Shown: positions 7,993-16,458 of the stretch, piece after piece
Layout: each line of letters starts with the position of its first letter
Numbering within the stretch: the first letter of the stretch is position 1
Assembly: GCA_028279875.1 (NCBI GenBank)
Contig: JANQMU010000118.1
Span: forward strand, 1 to 64,000
Length of the DNA: 64,000 bases
Source: Rhizobiaceae bacterium
GTDB taxonomy: Bacteria > Pseudomonadota > Alphaproteobacteria > Rhizobiales > Rhizobiaceae
Direction: 5' to 3'
Translations under genes and position numbers: made by a program
Notes under the pieces: model-generated
Told to the model about the DNA's origin: nothing
Databases searched by the model: none
Seen by the model: the letters and a program-made list of their open reading frames with translations, nothing else

Positions 7993-8991
7993 ATGACGAC
8001 AGAAAATTACAGTCTCGGGGAAATCGGCTATGCCGGTGACGACCAGGTGGTGCCGTTCCAGGTCGAGGGGCTCGATGCCCGCGGCCGGGCCGTCCAGCTC
8101 GGCCCGATGCTCGACGCGATCCTTGCGCGCCATGATTATCCCGAACCGGTGGCGCGGCTGCTGGCCGAGGCGATCACGCTGACGGTGCTGCTCGGCACGT
8201 CGCTCAAATTCGACGGGAAATTCATCGTCCAGACCCAGGGTGACGGACCGGTCGACCTGCTGGTCGCGGATTTCACCACCCCGGACAGTTTGCGCGCCTA
8301 TGCCCGGTTCGACGAAAAACTGCTGGCCGAGGCGGTTGCCGATGGCCGGCTCGAGCCGCATGAACTGCTGGGAACCGGCGTGCTCGCCTTTACCATTGAC
8401 CAGGGTGCGCATATGCAGCGCTACCAGGGCATCGTCGAGCTGACCGGCGCGACGCTGGAAGAAATCGCCCGGGCCTATTTCCGGCAGTCGGAGCAGATCC
8501 CGACCGAGGTGCGCCTCGCGGCGGCCCAGCTTTATGCGCGTGGCAACACCGGCGGCACCGATCACCATTGGCGCGCCGGCGGGGTCGTGCTGCAGTTCCT
8601 TCCCGAGGCCGAGGAGCGCATGCGGCAGGCCGACCTGCCGGGCGGCGACATCCCCGACGATCTCGATGACGACCAGGAGGACGAGGATGAAGACGAAGAC
8701 TGGGTGGAAGCCAAGGCGCTGATGGAGACGATCGGCGACGATGAACTGACCGATCCCCAGGTCGGCTCCGAGCGGCTCCTGTACCGGCTGTTCCACGAGC
8801 GCGGCGTGCGCGTTTTCAACCCTGCCGCCGTGCGCGACAAATGCACCTGCTCGCGCGAGAAAATCCGCTCGGTGCTGGACGGCTTCGACGCCGACGAGAT
8901 CGCAGAAAGCATCGAGGACGGCAAGATCTCGGTCAAATGCGAATTCTGTTCCACCAATTATACTTTCGATCCCGACGAAATCGGCGAGTGA
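7993..8991 (+). CDS. hslO: Redox-regulated chaperone Hsp33
   Basis: A 332-aa cytosolic holdase activated by oxidation. The C-terminal zinc switch is present as CTC at about residues 280-282 and CEFC near 315, the CxC/CxxC pattern that releases zinc and forms disulfides on oxidative stress. An unusually acidic stretch (DDLDDDQEDEDEDEDW, near residues 220-236) sits in the linker before the redox domain. The start at 7993 (MTTENYSLGEIGYAGDD) matches the family; an upstream in-frame start would overlap argF. The ribosome site is weak, consistent with coupling to argF. Confidence 0.96.
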   Translation: MTTENYSLGEIGYAGDDQVVPFQVEGLDARGRAVQLGPMLDAILARHDYPEPVARLLAEAITLTVLLGTSLKFDGKFIVQTQGDGPVDLLVADFTTPDSLRAYARFDEKLLAEAVADGRLEPHELLGTGVLAFTIDQGAHMQRYQGIVELTGATLEEIARAYFRQSEQIPTEVRLAAAQLYARGNTGGTDHHWRAGGVVLQFLPEAEERMRQADLPGGDIPDDLDDDQEDEDEDEDWVEAKALMETIGDDELTDPQVGSERLLYRLFHERGVRVFNPAAVRDKCTCSREKIRSVLDGFDADEIAESIEDGKISVKCEFCSTNYTFDPDEIGE

Positions 8992-9139
8992 ATCGCCCTG
9001 AAACTCGCGTCTCCTGACCCAGAGGCCAAATGTCAGGTCATTACAATCTCAGAACATTCAGTTGTATATAAAAGGCTGGGAATTTGGGTTGATGGCGACG
9101 ACTAGAGTTCCGTGGGCTCTACAACAGCATCGGTGTGAT

Positions 9140-9436
9140 TTAAAGGTGTCGCGACGGAAGCATCCGGTCATGCAGCACTCGCACAATCTCAACGCCATAC
9201 TCCGCCTCGCGATAATAGACGATGTGGCGCACAACCGGATATCGCCGGTAGCCACGTCGGATGTTGTCACACCGAGATCCCGCCCCGGGATGATGGGCCA
9301 GCAAATCAAAGGCCGCTACTAAATTGTCAATATAGCGATTGGCCCGGTCTGCACCCCATTGATTCAGCGAGTACAACCAGACCGCCTCCATATCCTCCCT
9401 CGCCCTCGGTTTCAGCCGATATTCAGCGCCCAGCAT
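9140..9436 (-). CDS. RelE/ParE-family toxin
   Basis: A 98-aa basic protein with the ParE/RelE fold signature: YRLKPRAREDMEAVWLYSL, then ANRYIDNLVAAFDLLAHHPG and a C-terminal VEIVRVLHDRM. ParE-type members usually poison DNA gyrase and RelE-type ones cleave mRNA; the long first helix and the ParD partner favour ParE. The ATG at 9436 overlaps the end of the antitoxin gene by 14 nt, the usual coupling. A longer start at 9472 would overlap it more and adds no conserved sequence. Confidence 0.88.
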   Translation of the reverse strand: MLGAEYRLKPRAREDMEAVWLYSLNQWGADRANRYIDNLVAAFDLLAHHPGAGSRCDNIRRGYRRYPVVRHIVYYREAEYGVEIVRVLHDRMLPSRHL

Positions 9437-9674
9437 GCTTCGCTGCCATTTCCTTTTTGAAGTTATCGGCATCGAATGGCTGCGCTGTTCCGCTTTCCTC
9501 GCCCTCGATCAAGGCGGCCCGGATTGCGTCCAGATCCGCTTTGCTCGCCTGATCCTGGCGAATGAGATCGCGGATATACTCGCTGTCGTTCGTATAGTCG
9601 CCCGCCGCGATCTGCGCCTTAATCCATACGTCCTGCTGCTCTGTCAGGGTGATGGTCTTACGTTTCGTGCCCAT
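9423..9674 (-). CDS. ParD-like antitoxin (ribbon-helix-helix)
   Basis: An 83-aa protein. Residues about 5-45 fit the ribbon-helix-helix of CopG/ParD antitoxins (KTITLTEQQDVWIKAQIAAG, SEYIRDLIRQDQ), which binds and represses its own promoter. The C-terminal tail, ending FKKEMAAKHAGR, would neutralise the toxin. First gene of a two-gene unit with the toxin. The AT-rich tract at 9675-9720, containing TATTCATAC-type sequence, is the likely self-regulated promoter. Confidence 0.88.
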   Translation of the reverse strand: MGTKRKTITLTEQQDVWIKAQIAAGDYTNDSEYIRDLIRQDQASKADLDAIRAALIEGEESGTAQPFDADNFKKEMAAKHAGR

Positions 9675-10028
9675 CGAATGTGTCCGTGCATATTCATACT
9701 ATTGGTGCACAATAACATATTTCCCGGTTGGCCAAAACGGAGTGCGAAACGCATGGCGGCTCCCCGCCGGCAATCATAGCCGATCGGTATGCTCGCCCTG
9801 GCAGCGGTTGGCCCCGTTCCCGCTCCACTCCGATCCCTGTGGGATACCGGCCGCTGCTTGTGCCGAAATTCTGGGGTTGTCGGCTCGCAGCAATGTACCC
9901 TTCAAGACATCCTACGGTGGGTCTCTCAAAGGAATGAACCTAGATATTTCCCCGCTCGGTCGGGTGCACCTACTGCTCCCGGGCGAAATCAAATCGCCCG
10001 GGAACCGCTGTCGGCATTGCAGAACGCG
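9675..10028. other. Intergenic region with terminator-like hairpin at 9977-10003
   Basis: A 354-bp stretch without a supported gene. It holds the promoter side of the toxin-antitoxin pair. It also has a perfect 10-bp stem (TCCCGGGCGA with TCGCCCGGGA, 7-nt loop) 25 nt beyond the stop of the ankyrin gene on the minus strand. No U-tract follows, so transcript-end stabilisation or weak termination is the most that can be said. Nothing else was recognised. Confidence 0.45.
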
Positions 10029-11207
10029 CTAACCGCCCGTATCCGCCGCGATCCCGTCGAGATAGGCGGCGACATCGGCGCATTTCGGATTGTTCGACAC
10101 CTGGACCGAGACCTCGGCCCAGACCGCCGGCGTCGTATCGTGTTCCTCATCGCGGGCTGCGACATCCGCCCCGTGCGCGATGAGAAGCTCGGCCATTTTG
10201 AGGTCGCCGTTCCATGCCGCTGAGTGAAGCGCCGTGTTTTTCGACAGGGCCGTCGATCGCGCATTGGCGCTGGCACCGTTTTCAAGCAGCCATGTCACGA
10301 TGTCATGGTGACCGAAATCGACAGCCGCCATCACGACGGCCGGCGAGCGAAGGATCCGCGAGTCCGATCGGGACAGCGCAACAAGGGTCTGCATGTCTCC
10401 GAGCCGGGCATATTCCTCGGGCCTGGCCCGGACGCCGCGCTCTTGCATGTGCAAGACGAGCGGCCGGCCCCTGGGGCCCAGGCGGCTCAGCGTTTCGATC
10501 GCCGACGACCCCCAGCGGTCTTTTTCCTCCGGCACCGCGCCCAGGTCGAGCAGCCGGTCGATCGCAAACGGCGTGCGGGCAAGGCCGAGCGGCGATCCGC
10601 TGGGACGCGGTCGCGACAGCACATCCGGGTTGTTGCGCAGGATAGCGTCGACCGTGTCGTCGTCGGCCAGCAGCAGCGCCTCCCAAAGACCGATCCGGGC
10701 GCCGCGCTCGATCAGCCGCGCCCGCATGTCGGGCCGGTCGCGCGACACCGTCAGCATGACCGGCGACCAGTGATCGTAGAGACGATTGTCGCCATTGACG
10801 TCGGCGCCGGCGTCGAGCAGCAGGTCGAACATGTCGCGCTGTTTCGTCTCGATGGCGACATGCAGGCTTTGCGGTGAACCGCCCCAGAAAGGATGCGGCC
10901 CGACGGCATTGACCAACGCCGGCTGGGTGTCCAGCCGGTGTCGCACATCGTCAATGCGTCCGTCGCCGACGAGCCGCAGGAATGTCGCGGCATCCCCATC
11001 GTCGGCCGCGGCCTGCGAAGCAGCGGCCGTTGCTTCAAGCGCCGACTTCATCGCCCGCCAGCTTGAAAACCCGTATTCGCGTGCCAGGGTCAGTTGCGCG
11101 TCCGCCAGCTTGGCCTCGCGGCCTTGCGATTTCCAGACGCGCAATTGCTGCTTGGCGGTCTTTTTCAGCCAGTCGAGATTGGCGGATTCCGGGAGTGTCT
11201 TGGGCAT
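10029..11207 (-). CDS. Ankyrin-repeat protein
   Basis: A 392-aa protein. Residues 1-55 form a small helical region also seen at the start of related ankyrin proteins (DWLKKTAKQQLRVWKSQGRE, AREYGFSSWRAMKSALE). The remainder carries ankyrin repeats, clear examples being LHVAIETKQRDMFDLLLDAG and NTALHSAAWNGDLKMAELL. No signal peptide is present, so it is probably a cytosolic protein-binding scaffold with unknown partner. The ATG at 11207 has AAGAAGGTG upstream. It stands alone, divergent from the RND operon. Confidence 0.85.
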   Translation of the reverse strand: MPKTLPESANLDWLKKTAKQQLRVWKSQGREAKLADAQLTLAREYGFSSWRAMKSALEATAAASQAAADDGDAATFLRLVGDGRIDDVRHRLDTQPALVNAVGPHPFWGGSPQSLHVAIETKQRDMFDLLLDAGADVNGDNRLYDHWSPVMLTVSRDRPDMRARLIERGARIGLWEALLLADDDTVDAILRNNPDVLSRPRPSGSPLGLARTPFAIDRLLDLGAVPEEKDRWGSSAIETLSRLGPRGRPLVLHMQERGVRARPEEYARLGDMQTLVALSRSDSRILRSPAVVMAAVDFGHHDIVTWLLENGASANARSTALSKNTALHSAAWNGDLKMAELLIAHGADVAARDEEHDTTPAVWAEVSVQVSNNPKCADVAAYLDGIAADTGG

Positions 11208-11621
11208 GGTGCACCTTCTTTCATTCTCGCCCGGCGTCCGCGTTCTCGGGCAGAAAAAAGGTGTTTGGACAATCAATCGACTGGCGGGTTCAACCCTTTT
11301 CGCGGACCGATGGTCTCCATGACAACCTGCGCCAATTATCCGTCGGGCGCGAATGATGTCAACCGGACCCCCGCCCGACGGATAACTGGCACAGCTTGCC
11401 CGCCGCCGCCCCTATCCTGCGGATTTTAGCCGCAATTGCTCCGGCGCGGCGGGTTTTCCGTTACATTTTGGTACAAATTAGAAACCAGGAAACTGTGGCA
11501 ACACAGGCGGCGGTGACTATATGATCGGGAGCACCGGCGCAACGAAACCCAACGAAACCTTAAGATTTCGGGCTGTTGTTGGCCGGACAAGAGATAACGC
11601 GGGCCCGAAAGAGGCGGGAGC
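11208..11621. other. Ankyrin-RND divergent intergenic region
   Basis: A 414-bp region holding the promoters of the ankyrin gene and the RND operon and a long hairpin (11331-11390, listed separately). Near the RND side, ATTTTGGTACAAAT (about 11465-11478) is partly symmetric and could be a repressor site, but no regulator gene lies beside the pump. No coding frame is supported. Confidence 0.4.
11331..11390. repeat. Long inverted repeat (REP-like hairpin)
   Basis: Perfect 14-bp arms (TTATCCGTCGGGCG at 11336-11349, complement at 11372-11385) with a 22-nt loop. After one mismatch the stem continues for 4 bp (GCCA with TGGC). It has no T-run and lies between divergent genes, so it is not a terminator. 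It may be a dispersed repeat; no second copy is in this window. Confidence 0.6.
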
Positions 11622-13010
11622 ATGCTGAAGTCGATCCATGACGAAACGGAGGCGGAACCGCCCCTGGCGGATGACGATATCGACCGCCCGGTCGAGGATC
11701 CGTCCCGGTTTTCACGCGGCGGCCGCGTTGTCCTGCAGACCATTTTGATGCTGGCTGTGCTCGGCGCCTCCTACGGCGTGATGAACCGCCTGATCGACAC
11801 CCAGCCCGAGCGTGCCGCCCGCAACTTCCGGCCGACGGCCTATACGGTCGAATCCGTCATCGTCGACGCCCGCAGCAATCGCCCGCAACTGCGTCTTTTC
11901 GGCGAGGTCCAGGCGGCGCGATCCGTCGAATTGCGACCGCTGGTCAATGGCGAGATCGTCGCCGTCAACCCGTCCCTCAACGCCGGCTCGACTGTGGCGC
12001 AGGGCGACGTGTTGATCGAGATCGATCCATTCAACTATCGCGGCGCGCTGGCCGAGGCCCGCGCCAATCTCGCCCAGGCGCGCGCCACGCTGGTCGAAAC
12101 CGAGGCCCGCATCACTGCCGAACGAGATCAGCTCACCGCCGCCGAAATGCAGTTGACGCTCGCCGAAAGCGACCTGCGCCGCGCCGAATCCCTGGTCAGC
12201 AGCGGAACGCTGACGGAAAAACAGGTCGAGGACCGCCGCCTCATCGTTTCCCAGCGCGAACAGGCGGTCAGCCAGCGGCGCAACAATCAATTGATCGAGG
12301 AAGCCCGGCGCGAGCAGCAGATCGCCAATCTCGACAGCCTGACCTGGAAGGTGCAGCAGGCCGAGCGCAATCTCGAAAACACGGTGCTCAAATCGCCCTT
12401 TACCGGCGTCGTCAACGCCACCACCGCCGAGGTCGGCCGTTATGTCAGCAGCAGTGACGTGGTCGCGTCGATTTATGACAAGGAAGCGCTGGAAGTGCGC
12501 TTCACCCTGACGGATGCGCAATATGGCCGCATTTCGGTGGATGCCGATCCGCTGATCGGCCGCGAGATCGACGTTGTCTGGGTGGTTGGCCTGAGCAGCT
12601 ATCGCTATACGGGCCGGATCGACCGCATCGCCGCAGAAATCGCCTCCACCCGCGGCGGGGTCGAGGTGGTGGCGCGGTTGGACCCGGCCTCCTCTGAGGT
12701 CCAGTTGCGGCCCGGCGCCTTTGTCGAAATCGATGTGCCGGACCGGCTCTATGCGGAGTCCTTCCGGGTGCCCGAAACGGCGCTCTATGACGGCTCCGTT
12801 GTCTTTGTCATCGAGGATGGCCAGCTTGCGCGCCGCGAGGTCGAGGTCGCGGCCTTTGACGGCGAGGACGTGATCATCGTCTCCGGTCTCTCCCCGGGCG
12901 ATGCGGTGATGACCACCCATCTGACCCAGGCCGACAATGGCGTCCGGGTCCGCGGACCGCTGTCCGGCGAGCGCCAGCGGCCAGCCGCGCAAGTCGCCGG
13001 AGACGGCTGA
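11622..13010 (+). CDS. RND efflux periplasmic adaptor (MFP)
   Basis: A 462-aa membrane-fusion protein linking an inner-membrane RND pump to an outer-membrane channel. It has one N-terminal membrane anchor (VLQTILMLAVLGASYGV), then a barrel/lipoyl half (VELRPLVNGEIVAVNPSLNA), a coiled-coil hairpin at about residues 135-245 and the second lipoyl half (NTVLKSPFTGVV). Beta-barrel and membrane-proximal domains follow. GGGAG precedes the ATG. The pump gene begins 1 nt after the stop, so the two are cotranscribed. No outer-membrane factor is encoded nearby, so a shared TolC is assumed. Confidence 0.93.
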   Translation: MLKSIHDETEAEPPLADDDIDRPVEDPSRFSRGGRVVLQTILMLAVLGASYGVMNRLIDTQPERAARNFRPTAYTVESVIVDARSNRPQLRLFGEVQAARSVELRPLVNGEIVAVNPSLNAGSTVAQGDVLIEIDPFNYRGALAEARANLAQARATLVETEARITAERDQLTAAEMQLTLAESDLRRAESLVSSGTLTEKQVEDRRLIVSQREQAVSQRRNNQLIEEARREQQIANLDSLTWKVQQAERNLENTVLKSPFTGVVNATTAEVGRYVSSSDVVASIYDKEALEVRFTLTDAQYGRISVDADPLIGREIDVVWVVGLSSYRYTGRIDRIAAEIASTRGGVEVVARLDPASSEVQLRPGAFVEIDVPDRLYAESFRVPETALYDGSVVFVIEDGQLARREVEVAAFDGEDVIIVSGLSPGDAVMTTHLTQADNGVRVRGPLSGERQRPAAQVAGDG

Positions 13011-13011
13011 G

Positions 13012-16000
13012 ATGGCGGAGCGTGGCGTCCGTCGGGTCATTGAAGAGGCCGCCGGCACGATCGGCGGCTCCGGCGGGCTCGTCCGGACCTTCATCCGCCA
13101 CCCCAACGCGGCCAATCTCCTGATGATGCTGATGATCCTGATCGGTGTCTTCGCCATCCTCAAGATCAACACCCAGTTCTTCCCGTCGGTCGACCGGCCG
13201 AACATCAACATTTCCGTCAGTTGGTCCGGCGCCAGCGCCGAGGACATCGAACGGAACATTCTTGCCATCATCGAGCCGGAGGTGCGCTTCACCGAAGGTC
13301 TCGACGAAATGACGGCGACGGCCCGCGAGGGGTCGGGCTCGATCCGGCTGGAGTTTGAAGACGGCACGGACATGCAAAGGGCGCTGTCGGAGGTCGAAGC
13401 GGCCGTCAAAGGGATCGGCACGTTGCCGGTCGACGCCGAGACCCCGACCGTGTCGAAGGCCAGTTTCTTCGACCGTGTAGCCAGCATATCGGTCGGCGGC
13501 ACGGCCTCCGAGGCAGTCAAGCGGGAATGGGCGAAACGCATTCGCGACGATCTGATTGCCCGCGGCATCGACAAGGTCGATTTCACCGCGCTGCGCGACC
13601 AGGAATTGCAGGTCGACATCCCGGAACGGGAATTGCGGCGCCTGGACCTGACGATTGCGGACGTGTCGGACGCGGTGAGTTCGAACAGCAAGGATCTGCC
13701 CTCCGGAAGCCTTGCCGGCGCGGTCGAGCGTCAGCTCCGGGCGCTGGCCGATGCCGAAACCCCCGAAACCCTGGGCAATATCGAGGTCCTGGCTTTTTCG
13801 TCCGGTGAAAAGGTGCTGCTCGGCGATATTGCCGATGTTCGCAACGCCTTCGACCGGGACGCAACCCGCGGCTTCACCAACGGCAATGTCGCCATTGAAA
13901 TCGACGTCAGGCGCGCGGCATCGGCCGATACGCTGCGCACGGCGCGCATCATGAACGACTACCTTGAGGAAATCCGGCCGCAACTGCCGGACAATATCGA
14001 GCTCAAGACCTATGAAGTGGCCGCCGACGCGTTGTTCGAGCGGATCATGCTGCTGGTCAAGAATGGTCTCGGCGGGCTGGTTCTGGTGGTCGGTATCCTG
14101 TTCGTGTTTCTCAACAGCCGGGTTGCCTTCTGGGTCGCGGCCGGCATCCCCGTCGCGCTGCTGGCGACGGTCGGGTTCATGTTCGTCTCCGGCCAGTCGA
14201 TCAACATGATTTCGCTGTTCGGCCTGATCATGATGCTCGGCATCATCGTCGACGACGCCATCGTCGTCGGGGAGCACACCAATACCCGGCTGGAGATGGG
14301 CGACAGCCCGGCCGATGCCGCCGAAAACGGTGTCGGCATGATGCTCAAGCCGGTGATGGCGGCGATGGCGACGACCCTTGCCGCCTTTGCGCCGATGATG
14401 CTGATCACCGACACGATCGGCCAGATCATGGGCGTCCTGCCGCTGGTCGTCATCGCCGTCATCATCGCCAGCCTGCTGGAATGTTTCTACGTGCTGCCCG
14501 GCCACCTGGCCCATGCGCTGGAGGGACAGAAGGCGCCCCGCTGGTCCTATTGGCGGCAGTTCTTTTTCGCCTTCGTGCTGGTCGTCGCGGCGACGGCGGC
14601 CGCCGCACCCTTTTCGCCGGTCGACGCGATGGTGTCCGATGACAGCCCGCTTCGCTCGCTGCTGGATGGATTTGCCGCGCTGGCCATGCCGGCCCGCATG
14701 GTCATGGTTGCCGGCCTTGCGCTGCTGATCGCAACAGCGCTTGAGGCGCTGATCCTGTGGTTGCGCCGCAAGGCGGCCGCGGGCACGGGGAACGACAGGG
14801 CGCAACGGCATGAAAGCCGGTTTCGTATCTGGTTCGACCGCAATTTCGTGAGTTTCCGTGACGGTCCCTTCAACCGCCTGGTGGCGCTGACCTATCGCTG
14901 GCGCTATGTGACGGTCAGCATCGCCGTCGGCCTGACACTGATCATTGTGGTCGGCCTCATTGAAGGAAAGCGCGTCGAATTCGTTTTCTTCCCGTCTCCG
15001 GAGGCCGAAAACATCCGCGGCAACGTGTCCTTCATGGCCGGACTTCCCGAAGACCAGGCGCTGGAGGCCGTTGCCCGTATCGAAGGCGCCTTTCGGGAAA
15101 TCGAAAACGAGCTGACGGATGGCGGCGAGGAACTGGCCGAATCGATCTTCGTCATGTTCAACAAGGCCAGCCGCCGCGGCGGCACCAGCGCCACCATCAA
15201 GGTGCAGCTCACCTCGTCGGAAGTACGCTCGGTGCGCACCCCCGACATCGTCCGGGCCTGGTCGCAGGCTGTGCCCGGCATTCCGGGGGTTTCCCGGTTC
15301 TCGGTCTTCCAGTCGCGCGGCGGGCCGCCCGGCCGCGATATCGATGTCGAACTGCGTGGCAACCGGATTTCCGACCTGAAGGCCGCCGCGGCGGAGATCA
15401 TTCCGATCGTCGGCTCCGTGTCAGGCGTTTCGGGCGTTGATGACAATCTTCCCTATGGCAAGCCGGAACTGGTGATCGAAATGCTGCCGCGCGGCGCGGC
15501 GCTGGGATTTTCCGCCGACAGTATCGGCCGCCAGTTGCGCAACGCCTTTGACGGCCAGATCCCGTTCCGCTTCGCCCGCGGCGATGACGAGGTCACGGTG
15601 CGCATCTCGCAGATCATGCGCAGCGGCGGCACCGGCGCCCTGCGCAATTTCGAATTGAAAAGCCCGTCCGGTGAGTTCGTGCCGCTGACCGAGGTCGCCC
15701 GCCTGACCGAGCGCCAGGGCTTTGCCTACATCTCCCGCAAGGACGGCAAGACCAAAATCTCCGTGACCGGCGATATCGACAATGAGGTCAACACGACGGA
15801 CGGGGTGATCGCGCAACTGGAGGAAGGCGGCCTGATTTCGGCGATCGCCGCCCGCTACGGTGTCGACTACCGCTATGGCGGCCGGTCACAGGAACAGCAG
15901 ACCGCTTTCGCCGATCTGCAACTCGGCATGATCGTCGCCCTGTCGGTGATCTACATCATCCTGGCCTGGGTCTTCGCCAGCTACTGGCGGCCGCTCGCCG

Positions 16001-16446
16001 TCATGCTGATCATCCCGTTCGGTATTGTCGGTGCCGTGTTCGGCCACTGGATCCTGGGCATCCAGCTGACCATCCTGTCGCTGATCGGACTGCTGGGCCT
16101 GGGCGGCATTCTGGTCAATGATTCGATCATCCTCGTCACCCGGCTGGACGAGCGGCTGAGGAACGGCCAAACCCTGTACGAGGCCGCCACCGGCGCCAGC
16201 CGCGACCGCTTGCGGGCCGTGTTGCTGACATCGCTGACGACCATCGGCGGTCTTCTGCCGCTGCTCTTCGAACGTAGCCTGCAGGCCCAATTCCTGATGC
16301 CGATGGCGGTGACGATCGTCTTCGGCCTGGCCATGGCGACCGTGCTGGTCCTGTTTCTGGTGCCGGCCCTCGTCGGCATCGGCAACGATATCCGCGATTC
16401 CTTCATCGCCGTCTTCGGACACCGGCCGCGGCAGCGACCGACCTGA
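13012..16446 (+). CDS. RND efflux transporter, AcrB/HAE-like
   Basis: A 1144-aa, 12-TM inner-membrane proton-driven pump. Motifs include IRHPNAANLLMMLMILIG in TM1, PNINISVSWSGASAEDIE in the porter domain, and the TM4 proton-relay pair in GIIVDDAIVVGEHTN. In TM10 the sequence GGILVNDSIILV carries Asn-Asp where AcrB has Lys940-Asn, so the relay differs from classical AcrB. An extra hydrophobic stretch and linker (WRQFFFAFVLVVAATAAA, about 524-600) between TM6 and TM7 makes it longer than typical. Start at 13012, one base after the adaptor stop. The substrate is unknown. Confidence 0.94.
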   Translation: MAERGVRRVIEEAAGTIGGSGGLVRTFIRHPNAANLLMMLMILIGVFAILKINTQFFPSVDRPNINISVSWSGASAEDIERNILAIIEPEVRFTEGLDEMTATAREGSGSIRLEFEDGTDMQRALSEVEAAVKGIGTLPVDAETPTVSKASFFDRVASISVGGTASEAVKREWAKRIRDDLIARGIDKVDFTALRDQELQVDIPERELRRLDLTIADVSDAVSSNSKDLPSGSLAGAVERQLRALADAETPETLGNIEVLAFSSGEKVLLGDIADVRNAFDRDATRGFTNGNVAIEIDVRRAASADTLRTARIMNDYLEEIRPQLPDNIELKTYEVAADALFERIMLLVKNGLGGLVLVVGILFVFLNSRVAFWVAAGIPVALLATVGFMFVSGQSINMISLFGLIMMLGIIVDDAIVVGEHTNTRLEMGDSPADAAENGVGMMLKPVMAAMATTLAAFAPMMLITDTIGQIMGVLPLVVIAVIIASLLECFYVLPGHLAHALEGQKAPRWSYWRQFFFAFVLVVAATAAAAPFSPVDAMVSDDSPLRSLLDGFAALAMPARMVMVAGLALLIATALEALILWLRRKAAAGTGNDRAQRHESRFRIWFDRNFVSFRDGPFNRLVALTYRWRYVTVSIAVGLTLIIVVGLIEGKRVEFVFFPSPEAENIRGNVSFMAGLPEDQALEAVARIEGAFREIENELTDGGEELAESIFVMFNKASRRGGTSATIKVQLTSSEVRSVRTPDIVRAWSQAVPGIPGVSRFSVFQSRGGPPGRDIDVELRGNRISDLKAAAAEIIPIVGSVSGVSGVDDNLPYGKPELVIEMLPRGAALGFSADSIGRQLRNAFDGQIPFRFARGDDEVTVRISQIMRSGGTGALRNFELKSPSGEFVPLTEVARLTERQGFAYISRKDGKTKISVTGDIDNEVNTTDGVIAQLEEGGLISAIAARYGVDYRYGGRSQEQQTAFADLQLGMIVALSVIYIILAWVFASYWRPLAVMLIIPFGIVGAVFGHWILGIQLTILSLIGLLGLGGILVNDSIILVTRLDERLRNGQTLYEAATGASRDRLRAVLLTSLTTIGGLLPLLFERSLQAQFLMPMAVTIVFGLAMATVLVLFLVPALVGIGNDIRDSFIAVFGHRPRQRPT

Positions 16447-16458
16447 CGGTCGGTGAAT

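Noticed and set aside
11712..14811. Minus-strand frames of 659 and 645 codons antisense to the RND genes
   Set aside because: The plus-strand RND proteins have clear family motifs over their full length; the antisense frames have no recognisable domain and skewed composition.
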